This document shows positions 1-9,947 of a stretch of 64,000 nucleotides of DNA, piece by piece; within the stretch, counting starts at the first letter, position 1, and the number at the start of each line of letters is the position of its first letter. The position numbers and the translations under genes were made by a program. Origin of the DNA: Rhodococcus sp. ARC_M6 (GTDB taxonomy: Bacteria; Actinomycetota; Actinomycetes; Mycobacteriales; Mycobacteriaceae); the NCBI RefSeq assembly GCF_022810305.1, contig NZ_JALGQH010000010.1, forward strand, positions 62,001-126,000, in the 5' to 3' direction. The notes under the pieces were generated by a model. That model was not told the DNA's origin. It was given only the letters and a program-made list of their open reading frames with translations, and made no database searches.

Positions 1-955
1 CGGCACCCTTGGTGAGACCTGCCTTCTCGGCGGGTGAATCAAAGCTCACAGCAACAACTTCCGCTCCGGGCGAGGCGTCGCGGTGATCCTTGACGGCTAC
101 GCCGAGAATTGGTGTCGGGCCGACACGAACCGTCTCCGAGGAGAGTCCGCTGAGTACTTGGTCGACAACGGGAAGGGCGATATCAATGGGTATAGCGTAC
201 GACTGTGGGGCGGGCGAGGTTTCGGTGCGATCAGCAATGGCGTTGCCGGCACTGCTGACACCGATAAGCTCGGCAGCGGCGTTCACCAGAGGACCGCCGG
301 AATCGCCGGGCCGGATGTCGGCGTCTACTTCGATAAGGCCCATTAGCTGGTTTCGTGATCCGTCCGTCGAATTGCGGGTATTGACCGTGACGCCCAAGTT
401 GGTGATGACTCCGGGTGCAGGCAGTGGAACACCCTCGCCTTCGGCGTTTCCGATCGCAGTGATCGGATCGCCTCGCTTGGCGTTTTCGGCCGTGCCTACA
501 GTCGCGCTGGGAAGATTGGATGCGCCGGCCAACCGAAGCACCGCGAGATCTTGATCGCTGTCGTAGCCGAGCACCTCGACGTCGTAGATCAGGCCGTTGG
601 ACATACTTGTCGCAGTAATCTCGGAACCTCCGCTGATGACGTGGTGGTTGGTTAACACCACTCCGTCAGGAGAGAGAACGATGCCGGTTCCGGCGGTGGT
701 GGTGAATCCTCCGGAGGAAGTGATCGTCACGATGCTGGGGACCACCCGTGCCGCGAGTTCTTCGGGTGTGAGCGAGACGATCGGTGACGGCGGGGCGGTA
801 GTGATAACCGTGACGGGCGCAGATTCTGTGGTGCCGGGATACGTTCCAGGTGTGAGAGGCGGCGCGACCAATGCGAGCCCACCCAGTCCCAATACGAGTA
901 GCCCGGCCAGCCACAGGCTACGTTTTCCGCTGCGTTTCCTCATCGGTCGACCCAT
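1..955 (-). CDS. Trypsin-like (HtrA/PepD-type) serine protease with PDZ domain, 3' end cut by window edge
   Basis: Translation of the minus strand gives an open frame from ATG 955 (or ATG 943, same frame) to the window edge with no stop, so the gene is incomplete at its C-terminus. Residues about 5-33 are a basic start plus one hydrophobic segment (signal anchor), followed by a Pro/Thr-rich linker. The catalytic triad of the trypsin fold is visible: TNHHVI (His105), DSDQDLAV (Asp136) and GDSGGP (Ser219). A PDZ domain begins near residue 283 (ILGVAVKD, then VSFDSPAEKAGLTKG) and is interrupted by the edge. HtrA-like proteases of this build act outside the membrane on misfolded or surface proteins. 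It lies downstream of a glycosyltransferase operon on the same strand, 68 bases away. Family is confident; the substrate is unknown. Confidence 0.9.
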   Translation of the reverse strand, partial: MGRPMRKRSGKRSLWLAGLLVLGLGGLALVAPPLTPGTYPGTTESAPVTVITTAPPSPIVSLTPEELAARVVPSIVTITSSGGFTTTAGTGIVLSPDGVVLTNHHVISGGSEITATSMSNGLIYDVEVLGYDSDQDLAVLRLAGASNLPSATVGTAENAKRGDPITAIGNAEGEGVPLPAPGVITNLGVTVNTRNSTDGSRNQLMGLIEVDADIRPGDSGGPLVNAAAELIGVSSAGNAIADRTETSPAPQSYAIPIDIALPVVDQVLSGLSSETVRVGPTPILGVAVKDHRDASPGAEVVAVSFDSPAEKAGLTKGA

Positions 956-1023
956 ATCGTCGGTGTACCCAATCCGCGGATAGTCCAGTGTCGTGACGGT
1001 GAAGATTGCCGACTGGGACTGAC

Positions 1024-1854
1024 TCAGGACATGCGATGCCGCAACAACATGTAGACCCCACGACGCATGAACGAGGTAGCAAGTGCGCGTAGATCGCCGA
1101 TCCGGACGTCCATCGCGGATACGAGTGTCGGATCGGACTCGCGCAGGATTTTATGGAATGCAGCCGCCTGACCGGCCTGTTCCTTGGCAAGTCGGACACT
1201 CCATTGCCCGGCGTTGACGCGGAATGACGCGAGTGGTTTGGCGATCGCGTAGACGTCTCCTTGAAGTGCTACGCCGGTGTAGGTGGCCTCGTCGATGACG
1301 TACGGATTTGTGTCGTCCCACCATCCGATGGCTTTCAAAGCTGAGCGCCTCATCAGCACGCACCCGGGTTCTCCGAAGATATTTGCTCCAGCGGTGACCG
1401 TCTTGCGGGTGGCTTCTCGTCCGCTGACGAGACCCTTCAGGCCGGCGAGCCCGCGAGCAGACAGGATGGTCTTTCCGTTCGCATCTACGAGTTTGCGTTG
1501 CGAAGCAACGAGAACCACAGTGGGGTGTTTGTCGAACGCTGCAACCTGTTCGGCGAGGCATTCGGGATAGATCGTGTCGTCACCGCATACGAGCTTCAGT
1601 AGTTCACCGTTTGAGGCTTCACTGACACGGTCCCAGTTCCGCTTTGCACCGCCGCCGGCTTCTGTGGTCAGGATTTCGATGCGTGGGTCGTCGGCGTATC
1701 GTGCCAGGACCTTCATGGTGTCGTCAGTGGAGGAATGATCCGAGATGATCAATTCGAAGTCTTGGAAGGTCTGATTCAAGATCGAATCAATCGTCTCGGC
1801 AATGTATTCGGCATTGTTGTAGGCCGGGACGACGACTGATACACGGGGGGTCAT
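1024..1854 (-). CDS. Family 2 glycosyltransferase
   Basis: A 276-residue GT-A fold enzyme. The N-terminus shows the GT2 nucleotide-sugar binding strand (VSVVVPAYNNAEYI) and the SDHSSTDDT turn at 39-46. CGDD at 90-93 takes the place of the DXD metal site. There is no membrane segment, so it should act at the cytoplasmic face. It is the last gene of the rmlA-rmlC-gtrA-GT2 run: its ATG overlaps the gtrA stop by four bases (ATGA), which implies translational coupling. Next to dTDP-rhamnose genes it may be a rhamnosyl or related sugar transferase of a surface glycan, but donor and acceptor cannot be read from the sequence. Confidence 0.88.
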   Translation of the reverse strand: MTPRVSVVVPAYNNAEYIAETIDSILNQTFQDFELIISDHSSTDDTMKVLARYADDPRIEILTTEAGGGAKRNWDRVSEASNGELLKLVCGDDTIYPECLAEQVAAFDKHPTVVLVASQRKLVDANGKTILSARGLAGLKGLVSGREATRKTVTAGANIFGEPGCVLMRRSALKAIGWWDDTNPYVIDEATYTGVALQGDVYAIAKPLASFRVNAGQWSVRLAKEQAGQAAAFHKILRESDPTLVSAMDVRIGDLRALATSFMRRGVYMLLRHRMS

Positions 1855-2321
1855 GAGGTGCCTGTTCTCTTTTTTCTACTGAATGAGAAGTCGCGGTAAC
1901 CGAAGAAACTTGCTGTCGCGGTAACTGCAGTGATGACGAGCTGGGACGGGATGGGTGGAAAATGTAGAAGCGTGACGGCGAGTGTCATCAGCGCAATGTT
2001 GACGACGAAGGCGCCGGAGTTGACGATGACGAATCGCCAGAAATCGCGCAAGAAGTGGCCGCGGACTTCGAAAACGAGATACCGGTACATTGCGAAAGCG
2101 CACAGCACGTTGCAGAGGTATCCGGCGACGATCGCGAAGTGATAACCAAGTTGATCGCCGAGTGAGACTTGCCAGACGATGAACCATGCCGTTCCGAGAA
2201 CTGTGTTGATACCGCCGACCAGCAGAAATGCGAGTGGCTGATTTTTGACGACGCGCATCAGTAGGCCGGGTTTGCCGGTCATCCCGGCGGGTGGCGTCGC
2301 TGTTGCGTCTGGTGACACCAT
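1851..2321 (-). CDS. GtrA-family four-helix membrane protein
   Basis: 156 residues with four hydrophobic segments (about 28-50, 60-80, 96-118 and 125-143) and the GtrA pattern FLLVGGINTVLGTAWF near the start and FFGYRDFSF near the end. GtrA proteins are thought to help flip or position undecaprenyl-phosphate-linked sugars in the membrane. The start ATG 2321 shares its A with the rmlC stop (TGATG), and the stop overlaps the next gene's ATG. That coupling decides the start; a longer upstream reading of the same frame (to 2828) lies inside rmlC and is not real. Here it is sandwiched between rmlC and a soluble GT2, so it probably works on a lipid-linked glycan. Confidence 0.88.
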   Translation of the reverse strand: MVSPDATATPPAGMTGKPGLLMRVVKNQPLAFLLVGGINTVLGTAWFIVWQVSLGDQLGYHFAIVAGYLCNVLCAFAMYRYLVFEVRGHFLRDFWRFVIVNSGAFVVNIALMTLAVTLLHFPPIPSQLVITAVTATASFFGYRDFSFSRKKRTGTS

Positions 2322-2932
2322 CAGCCTTCGCCGAATGTGGGCAGGAGCCCAGCGGATAGAGCGTCCTGCAGTGAGGGCGCTGCGGTGTCCTTGGCTGAGA
2401 GGGTGATGTTCAGCGGTTCCCCGTTTCTTCCGACAGTGGGCCAGTCGATGGCGATGTCGGAGTCGAGCGGGTGAACTTCGTGTTCGCGTTCGGGGGCGTA
2501 CCCGGTCGAGCACAGGTACACGACGGTTGAGTTGTCTTCGAGGGAGAGGAAGGCGTGGCCGAGCCCTTCGGGCAGGAAGATTGCACGGCGTTCGGTGTCG
2601 TCGAGGAGGACCGAGTCCCACTGCCCGAAGGTCGGTGAACCTACGCGCAGGTCTACCGCGATGTCGAGAATCGCGCCTTTGATGCAGGTTACGTACTTGG
2701 CTTGTCCTGGAGGGACATCGGCAAAATGGATGCCCCGTAGGACTCCGGCGGCGGAGACCGAGCAATTGGCTTGTTGGAGATCGAGCGTGCGTCCGGTGAT
2801 GTCGGAGAATCCGGGTTCGCGGAACCATTCGAGGAAGACACCGCGGTCGTCGCCGAACTGTTTGGGTGTGAATTCCCAGGCTCCGGGGACTTTCAGTTCG
2901 CGGTACTGGCTTGTTATGTGAGTACTTGTCAT
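2321..2932 (-). CDS. rmlC: dTDP-4-dehydrorhamnose 3,5-epimerase
   Basis: Third enzyme of dTDP-L-rhamnose synthesis, which epimerises C3 and C5 of the 4-keto sugar. At 203 residues it has the family's length. The cupin core is visible: LRGIH (catalytic His69), PGQAKYVTCIKGAILD, and LPEGLGHAF followed by VVYLC (Tyr139, the usual acid). The start ATG 2932 is preferred because it falls one base after the rmlA stop; extending to 3025 would run into rmlA. Rhamnose is needed for the rhamnosyl linker joining arabinogalactan to peptidoglycan in mycolata. rmlD, the last step, is not in this window. Confidence 0.95.
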   Translation of the reverse strand: MTSTHITSQYRELKVPGAWEFTPKQFGDDRGVFLEWFREPGFSDITGRTLDLQQANCSVSAAGVLRGIHFADVPPGQAKYVTCIKGAILDIAVDLRVGSPTFGQWDSVLLDDTERRAIFLPEGLGHAFLSLEDNSTVVYLCSTGYAPEREHEVHPLDSDIAIDWPTVGRNGEPLNITLSAKDTAAPSLQDALSAGLLPTFGEG

Positions 2933-2933
2933 G

Positions 2934-3809
2934 TCACCAGTCCTTGCCACGTTCGAGAAGATCGAGAAGATATTTTCCGTAGCCCGATTTGAGCAATTTT
3001 TCGGCACGTTCGCGTAATTCGTCATCGGTGATGAAACCGTGGCGCCACGCTACTTCTTCGGGCGCGCCAATTTTCAGTCCCTGGCGCTCTTCGATTGTCC
3101 GCACGTAGTTGGATGCGTCGAGGAGCGAATCAAAGGTGCCGGTGTCGAGCCAGGCGGTTCCACGGGGAAGTATTTCGACCTGAAGGCGCCCGGCATCCAG
3201 GTAGGCGCGGTTGACGTCGGTGATCTCGTACTCTCCGCGCGCCGACGGTTTGAGGTCTTTTGCGATGGCGACGACGTCGTTGTCGTAGAAATACAGGCCC
3301 GGTACCGAATAATTGGAGCGGGGGTTTGCCGGTTTCTCTTCGAGCGAAACCGCCTTGCCCTCGCGATCGAATTCGATGACGCCATAGGCTGTGGGGTCCG
3401 ATACCCAGTACGCGAAGACGGCGCCCCCGTCGATGTTCTCGAACCGCGTGAGCTTACTTCCGAGACCGGGACCGTAGAAGATGTTGTCGCCCAGGACCAA
3501 CGCAGCGGATTCGGAACCGATGTGATCAGCACCGAGAACGAAGGCCTGTGCCAGGCCGTTCGGTTCGTGTTGGACCTGGTAAGTCAGATTTACCCCGAAC
3601 TGGGATCCGTCGCCGAGCAGTCGCTGGAACTGCGGTGCGTCGTCCACTGTGGTGATGATCAAGATGTCGCGGATCCCGGCCAGCATCAGAGTGCTGAGTG
3701 GGTAGTAGATCATCGGTTTGTCGTATACCGGGACCAGCTGTTTGCTCACACCGAGTGTGATGGGGTGCAGCCTCGACCCCGTGCCGCCCGCCAGAATGAT
3801 TCCGCGCAT
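2934..3809 (-). CDS. rmlA: Glucose-1-phosphate thymidylyltransferase
   Basis: First step of dTDP-rhamnose synthesis: dTTP plus glucose 1-phosphate gives dTDP-glucose. 291 residues, the normal RmlA length. Seen: the nucleotide-binding loop [16 protein letters not shown] (GSR where GTR is more usual), [35 protein letters not shown] and [16 protein letters not shown] 3809 is chosen because the family begins at this motif; the frame is open to 3914 but that stretch is the shared promoter with rmlB. It heads the leftward rmlA-rmlC-gtrA-GT2 run and is divergent from rmlB across 107 bases. Confidence 0.96.
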   Translation of the reverse strand: MRGIILAGGTGSRLHPITLGVSKQLVPVYDKPMIYYPLSTLMLAGIRDILIITTVDDAPQFQRLLGDGSQFGVNLTYQVQHEPNGLAQAFVLGADHIGSESAALVLGDNIFYGPGLGSKLTRFENIDGGAVFAYWVSDPTAYGVIEFDREGKAVSLEEKPANPRSNYSVPGLYFYDNDVVAIAKDLKPSARGEYEITDVNRAYLDAGRLQVEILPRGTAWLDTGTFDSLLDASNYVRTIEERQGLKIGAPEEVAWRHGFITDDELRERAEKLLKSGYGKYLLDLLERGKDW

Positions 3810-3883
3810 GACTCGCAGTGTTCCAGTGTTCGCGGGAGAAACAAATCTCGGGCGCACGGTATCGTGCGTGGCCGGTAGGTTGA

Positions 3884-4924
<1,041 letters not shown>

Positions 4925-4935
4925 GTCCTGCGATG

Positions 4936-5865
4936 TCACTTCTGATCGGCCAAGCCCCGTCGTATCGAGTCCAGGGTCGAGGCGATGCCGGCTGGTAGCG
5001 GACGGTGGGGTCGTTGGTCCAGTTCTGTCCAGACGATCGATCTCAGCCGTAGGTCTCTGGCCTGCGCAGACGCGAGTGGGGAGCTGGCAAGGACAACGTT
5101 CGGCCGTGTCCGGAACACGGAGTGGCAGGCTCCGAGAATCGCTCCGATCGTGACGCTGCGACCGGAGGCATAGATCTTGGTGACGACACCTACAGGCGAG
5201 TTTTCTGCTTGTTTGAAGCTGTCGACCACCATCTCGGCGGCATCGGACACGTAGACGTAGTCCCGCAGCGTGTCCATAGGTACGTAGATCGAGATCGGCA
5301 TGGACATTAGATAGCCGCGGCAAAGGTGTGAGATCAGGCCTTGCGGTTTTGCCAGATTCTGGCCGGGGCCGTAGAGGTTCGCGAACCGGCCTATGACAGT
5401 GCGAGTTCCGGTTCTCTCACCGAACTCGCGAACTATCGATTCGGCATCGAGTTTTGCGTAGCCGTAGTCGGCCAGCGGGGCAGTCGCACTCGCTTCGGTG
5501 TGCGGTGCCCCTGGTGCGCCTGCGTAGACGCCCCCCGCGGACGAAGCGTGGAAGATGGTTCCGGTTCCGGCGTTCGTCGTGCCCAACTCGTCGAGGACGT
5601 CTTTCATCAGTCCGTTCTCGCGAGCGAATTCATCACGACTGGTTCCATTGACGCCCGCGCCGGCACACCATGCCATTCGCCACGGGCCACCCGCCGCGTC
5701 GACGATCAGTTTCCTGGCGTCGGCGAAGAGAGTGTCCTTCGCACGATCAGGATCCCCCCACGGCACGCGACTGGTGCGAATATCGGCTCCGCGGCGATGT
5801 AGGTCGCGCGCTACGGCACTGCCGAGGAGGCCACCGCTGCCGACTACCCAGGTAGGAATGCTCAT
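4936..5865 (-). CDS. NAD-dependent epimerase/dehydratase (extended SDR)
   Basis: 309 residues with a Rossmann signature WVVGSGGLLGSA near the N-terminus, SSAGGVY, and the catalytic YGYAK (Tyr134, Lys138), then RFANLYGPGQN and LRDYVYVSDAAEM typical of nucleotide-sugar epimerases and dehydratases. It follows the membrane GT2 gene on the same strand with a single base between stop and start, so the two form an operon. It probably makes or modifies the sugar donor for that transferase. The C-terminal third is divergent and I cannot name the sugar. It is not an RmlD by motif. Confidence 0.86.
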   Translation of the reverse strand: MSIPTWVVGSGGLLGSAVARDLHRRGADIRTSRVPWGDPDRAKDTLFADARKLIVDAAGGPWRMAWCAGAGVNGTSRDEFARENGLMKDVLDELGTTNAGTGTIFHASSAGGVYAGAPGAPHTEASATAPLADYGYAKLDAESIVREFGERTGTRTVIGRFANLYGPGQNLAKPQGLISHLCRGYLMSMPISIYVPMDTLRDYVYVSDAAEMVVDSFKQAENSPVGVVTKIYASGRSVTIGAILGACHSVFRTRPNVVLASSPLASAQARDLRLRSIVWTELDQRPHRPLPAGIASTLDSIRRGLADQK

Positions 5866-5866
5866 G

Positions 5867-6910
5867 CTATTCGGGTGACTTGATGTTGGGTGATTCGGAG
5901 GCTTCTCGACGACCCAGTGGGCCGACTGCCGGATCGCTGACGATCAGGTAGGGAGGCTTTCCCATTGCTGTTTTGACTGCCACACCGATGTATTCGGCGA
6001 TCACGCCCAGCGAGAAGAGGACGGCACCGAAACCGAAGAGCATCACGATCATTGTCGATGCCCATCCGCGCACCTCGACGCCGGCGTCGAAGAACATGTA
6101 CGAAGCCAACACGTAGAGGACGATCGCGAGGCCACCGACTGCGAACAAGAAACCGATGAGGCTCACCATTCGTAGGCCCTTGGTGCCGCTGGAGAGAACC
6201 ATCCGCCAGAAATGCGACAGTAGGCTTCTGAGGTGATAGCCGGATGCTCGGCCACGTTCCTCACGTAGTTGGACGGGACTGGTCGTGACTTCACCGGCGA
6301 TCCAGCCTAGGGCGACGTCGAGATATGCCTCGGAGCCGGCGTATGCGGCGACGGAGCGTCCGACCTCGCCGAGGACGAGTCGGAAGCTTTGATACTTCAC
6401 GGAATTCTCGGACGACAAAATCTTGGTAGTGAGCCATTTCGACGACTTCGACGCTGCGTTGCGCAATGCGCCGTGTGGGGCCGCATTGACGGGTTGCGCG
6501 TAGACGAGGGTCGCCTGCTGGTCAAGTGCGGTGTCGAGTAGGCCGCCGATTTCAGCGGGGTCGTGCTGTCCGTCCTCATCGAGGGTCACGACCCATTCGC
6601 CGCCGCTCGATGCCATCCCGGCGAGGGTGGCGGGATGTTGACCGAAGTTACGTGAAAGCCAGATGGGTCGGATGAAGTCATGTTGTTTCGCGAGTGCGCG
6701 GATGACGGCAGCCGAACCGTCCGGTCCATGGTCGAAGACGAGGAGCACCTCTTCGACGATCATGGGACGCCCACGGGGTGTGGTCTGTGTCGTCGTGAGA
6801 GGAAGGATCTCGTCTATCAGTGCATTGAGTGTGCGTTCGCCCTGGTAAACCGGCACAACGATGGAAATTCGGTGGGCTTGCGCCGACTCGGGTGTGCTAT
6901 CGGTCTTCAC
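5867..6910 (-). CDS. Family 2 glycosyltransferase with C-terminal membrane pair (GtrB/DPM-like)
   Basis: 347 residues. The N-terminal GT-A domain begins ISIVVPVYQGERTL and carries LDEDGQHDP (110-118), the metal/donor site common to polyprenyl-phosphate sugar synthases and GtrB proteins. Two hydrophobic hairpins follow at roughly 248-275 and 285-315. This architecture usually transfers a sugar from a nucleotide donor to polyprenyl phosphate at the inner membrane face. It is first in a two-gene operon with the SDR at 4936-5865. Its start lies 108 bases from the divergent methyltransferase, so the gap should hold two promoters. The sugar is unknown. Confidence 0.88.
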   Translation of the reverse strand: MKTDSTPESAQAHRISIVVPVYQGERTLNALIDEILPLTTTQTTPRGRPMIVEEVLLVFDHGPDGSAAVIRALAKQHDFIRPIWLSRNFGQHPATLAGMASSGGEWVVTLDEDGQHDPAEIGGLLDTALDQQATLVYAQPVNAAPHGALRNAASKSSKWLTTKILSSENSVKYQSFRLVLGEVGRSVAAYAGSEAYLDVALGWIAGEVTTSPVQLREERGRASGYHLRSLLSHFWRMVLSSGTKGLRMVSLIGFLFAVGGLAIVLYVLASYMFFDAGVEVRGWASTMIVMLFGFGAVLFSLGVIAEYIGVAVKTAMGKPPYLIVSDPAVGPLGRREASESPNIKSPE

Positions 6911-7018
6911 AGGCGGGCAGTGTATACGTGTAGTTCGCCCGACTTCTCGGAGTGGTGGCCTGACAGTGCGCGCCGAGAAAAGTTATGATCCGGATCACTC
7001 GAGGGAAGTGAGTGTCAG

Positions 7019-7675
7019 TTGTCCGAATTCAAAGAATCGACAGATGATGGGCGCCCGGAGTTCGCCGGCATTCGCGGCGGGGCGGATACCACCGATAACG
7101 AGTACACCGCACGGCTGAAGGAACTCCAGGGCGCTAGATGGAAGCGTGTGCTGAACGTTCAGGCACCGTATCAATGGAACATCCGACGGTTTCTCGGCGG
7201 GCGAAGGGTTCTCGACGTCGGTTGCGGTATCGGTCGGAATCTGCGGAACCTTGCGGCTGGAAGTGCTGGGGTAGATCACAACGAGCATTCGGTGGAGTTT
7301 TGTCGGTCCCTCGGGTTGGTTGCCTATACGTCCGGAGAGTTTCATGCGGAACCCGAGCGTCCCGCTTTCAATGGGATGCTCATGGCACACCTGCTCGAGC
7401 ACTTACCGCCGGATGAGGTTGCGGGGATCGTCGCCGAGTATCTGCCGTATCTGGAGCCGGGTGCGACGGTCATGTTGGTATGCCCTCAAGAGCGCGGATT
7501 CGACAGCGATCCGACGCACACCGTCTTCCTGGACGGCGCCGATCTGGAAAAGATCTGCGCCGATACCGGACTCGTTGTCACTCGATCACTTTCCTTCCCC
7601 TTTCCGCGGTGGATGGGGAAACCGTTCATCTACAACGAGTCAGTGGTGATCGCGGAGGTTCCGTCGCGGCTGTGA
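7019..7675 (+). CDS. Class I SAM-dependent methyltransferase
   Basis: 218 residues with a clear motif I (VLDVGCGIGRN, about 64-74) and a downstream MAHLLEHLPPDEVAG segment typical of small-molecule or glycan methyltransferases. The start appears to be TTG 7019, preceded by a purine-rich AGGGAAG about nine bases upstream; no in-frame ATG fits. The last 46 bases overlap the 3' end of the convergent membrane-protein gene. Position between glycosyltransferase genes suggests methylation of a sugar or lipid-linked glycan, but the acceptor is inference. Confidence 0.85.
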   Translation: MSEFKESTDDGRPEFAGIRGGADTTDNEYTARLKELQGARWKRVLNVQAPYQWNIRRFLGGRRVLDVGCGIGRNLRNLAAGSAGVDHNEHSVEFCRSLGLVAYTSGEFHAEPERPAFNGMLMAHLLEHLPPDEVAGIVAEYLPYLEPGATVMLVCPQERGFDSDPTHTVFLDGADLEKICADTGLVVTRSLSFPFPRWMGKPFIYNESVVIAEVPSRL

Positions 7676-9867
7676 CGTCTGCCGCGGTAGTAGAGCACAG
7701 TCATTGCGCCGATCAGTACTGCGCCAAATCCCATGCCGACGAGACCGATTCGTTGACCTGGCGGGCGGAAGGTGACCACCAAATCGGCGTTTGTGGTTCC
7801 GGGTGGGATATCGACGTAGAGGAATACGTCGCCGAGGCCTTTGGTTGTGAGAACTTCACCGTCGAGGGTGGCGGTGTATCCGGGCCAGGCCAGTCTCGCG
7901 AAAACGATGCTTCCGCCCTGCTCGGATGAGACACGCACATGTTCGGTGTCGGGTTCGGACGAGATTGGTGTCGCTTCGGCGTTCACAGTTGCCGAGACGC
8001 GTCCGAGTTGGTCGGAGATCGGCCCGTCGTTGCGTTCGAGAACTGACACCGTGTCTGCGATGTCTGCCGGGACGCTCACCCAATGCCATCCAAGGGGCGG
8101 GGGCTGGCGATCGGCGCGCATGAACTGCGCATTCTGCAGCACGACGCGGTCCAGAAGCATCAGGTCTGCTGTGGTTCGACCCGTGTAACCGTCTTCTTGA
8201 AACAGTCGATGGAAGGAGTCGTCGCACGTGGACCCATCGTAGGTAATGCAGAGGAGATCACTGAAGGCTTGGTGTCCGACCGGGGTGTAAGCGTTGACGT
8301 AGTCGAGGTCGAGAACTTTGGCGTAGTTGCCGAATACCTGCGAAGTCCAGGGAAGGTCGGAATTTGCATTGGAGGTGTCGGTCAAGCTCCGCGTTCCGAG
8401 TTGGAGTGTTGTCCCTTCCCAATCCGGGAAGTTTGCTTTGGCTTCTGCTTGCGAGGTGGGTAGATACCATTTGCTGAGCACCGACGAGTATGTGGCGACT
8501 TGATAGAACGCGACTGGAGCAATCGTGAGAATTATCAGTCCAGCTGCTGCTGCACTGCCCCAGCGTTTCGCGGTGAGGACGACAAGCCCGATGGCGATCA
8601 TTATGGTGATCGCCCAGAGGATGTGGCGGCCGAAGTACTGAGGTCCAGATGATCCAGCTCTGATTGCGAGAATCAGAACCAGCGCTCCTGCTGCGAACAT
8701 TCGCGCTCGCAAATTTTTTGTGGTGCCGTATTTACTGATCAATATCGCGAGCAGTATCAGTGCGGTTACGGCAACAAAGGGAAGTAGACGTGCCGGCCAA
8801 CGTACTTGGCCGATTGCGCTCGGGCCTGCCGTGAACAGCAGGACGAACACCAGCATGATCAGCGGCGCGCACAGTTCGCGGAGGCCACGGGAGGCGGCCT
8901 GCCAGCCGATGAATGCGAGTGCTGGAATCGCGAACCAAGCGATGTAGGTGATGGGCGCGTAGGTTGTCTCGCCGGTCCAGGATTCGATGCTCGACACGGA
9001 TGAGGGGATGCTGGCGGTCAAGGTTTCGGACCAGGGGGCGGTGAGGAAATTGTCATTGATCGTTCCGGCTTCACCGCTGCGCCACGTGACGGAAGATGTC
9101 AGTACTCCGGGCAGGAAGGTGATCGCTCCGGCTGCGGCCGCGGCGATGCCGGCCGCGGCGAGTTTGACGGGGACGTGCCAATCTCGCTGGTATGCGTACT
9201 CGCCGATCATGAGGCAGGCGACAACGACGCCCGCCATCAATGCGTTATGTACGTATCCGACGCTTATGGCGAGGTAGAGGAAGATGAACATCGGAAGTGG
9301 GTTCGACCGATTCCGTGCATATCTGATTCCGCTGGCCCAGGCTTGTATTACCCAGGCCATCCCGAAGAGGGAGGTCACCCATGACGGAAACTCGAAGTAC
9401 AGGGTGAAGCCGGCAAACGGTGCGGCAGAACCGGCGACAGCTGCCCAGTAGGGCCGAGCACCGTACTCGAGGGCAACGCGGTATACGCCCCACCCGAGAA
9501 TGACGGCGAACACGAGCTTGACGAGTGTCGCAAACAACGCCATGTCATCGATGGACGGTGAAATGTAGTTGATGAAGATCTGGACCGGATTCCAGAGTCC
9601 GCCCTGGCCTTCTACCGGGTAGTTTCCCGCCATCCATTGGTCGAGCACGAGCGAGGGGAATTCACCTTCGCGCATGAGATGGCCAAGTTGAAGCCAGTTG
9701 CCGACCGCGCCGGACTCGGTGTCGTCGACATAGAAGTAGCGCGGATCGAATTGCGTGATCATGAAGAACCCGAGGCCTACGAGTGCCGGGATCACGGAAC
9801 CCCAACTCCAGCGTTCCCGTCGGGTAGGAACCGGCGTTTCGAGTGTCAAAGATTCTCCCGGTCGCAT
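7630..9867 (-). CDS. Large polytopic membrane protein, YfhO/GT-C-like
   Basis: 745 residues from ATG 9867 (a GTG at 9879 is also possible). The first 500 residues hold roughly a dozen hydrophobic segments. An extracytoplasmic loop near the first helix carries paired acids (YVDDTESGAVGNW) and later GNYPVEGQGGLWNP, the pattern seen in YfhO and other GT-C-fold transferases that use polyprenyl-phosphate sugars. The C-terminal part is a beta-rich extracytoplasmic domain closed by one more helix and a basic tail. It sits beside glfT2, so it may add a sugar to galactan or to another envelope glycan outside the membrane; this is inference. Its 3' end overlaps the convergent methyltransferase gene. 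Confidence 0.82.
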   Translation of the reverse strand: MRPGESLTLETPVPTRRERWSWGSVIPALVGLGFFMITQFDPRYFYVDDTESGAVGNWLQLGHLMREGEFPSLVLDQWMAGNYPVEGQGGLWNPVQIFINYISPSIDDMALFATLVKLVFAVILGWGVYRVALEYGARPYWAAVAGSAAPFAGFTLYFEFPSWVTSLFGMAWVIQAWASGIRYARNRSNPLPMFIFLYLAISVGYVHNALMAGVVVACLMIGEYAYQRDWHVPVKLAAAGIAAAAAGAITFLPGVLTSSVTWRSGEAGTINDNFLTAPWSETLTASIPSSVSSIESWTGETTYAPITYIAWFAIPALAFIGWQAASRGLRELCAPLIMLVFVLLFTAGPSAIGQVRWPARLLPFVAVTALILLAILISKYGTTKNLRARMFAAGALVLILAIRAGSSGPQYFGRHILWAITIMIAIGLVVLTAKRWGSAAAAGLIILTIAPVAFYQVATYSSVLSKWYLPTSQAEAKANFPDWEGTTLQLGTRSLTDTSNANSDLPWTSQVFGNYAKVLDLDYVNAYTPVGHQAFSDLLCITYDGSTCDDSFHRLFQEDGYTGRTTADLMLLDRVVLQNAQFMRADRQPPPLGWHWVSVPADIADTVSVLERNDGPISDQLGRVSATVNAEATPISSEPDTEHVRVSSEQGGSIVFARLAWPGYTATLDGEVLTTKGLGDVFLYVDIPPGTTNADLVVTFRPPGQRIGLVGMGFGAVLIGAMTVLYYRGRRHSRDGTSAITTDSL

Positions 9868-9947
9868 GGATGGATGCACCAGAAACAGTAGCCGAGGCCG
9901 TGTTCTTCAGTGACGGCGGCAAATCCCCTTCGGATACCCTGCGAAGT

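Noticed and set aside
2322..2828. N-terminal extension of the GtrA frame to 2828
   Set aside because: Arg/Pro-rich shadow of rmlC on the same strand; the coupled ATG at 2321 fits the family.
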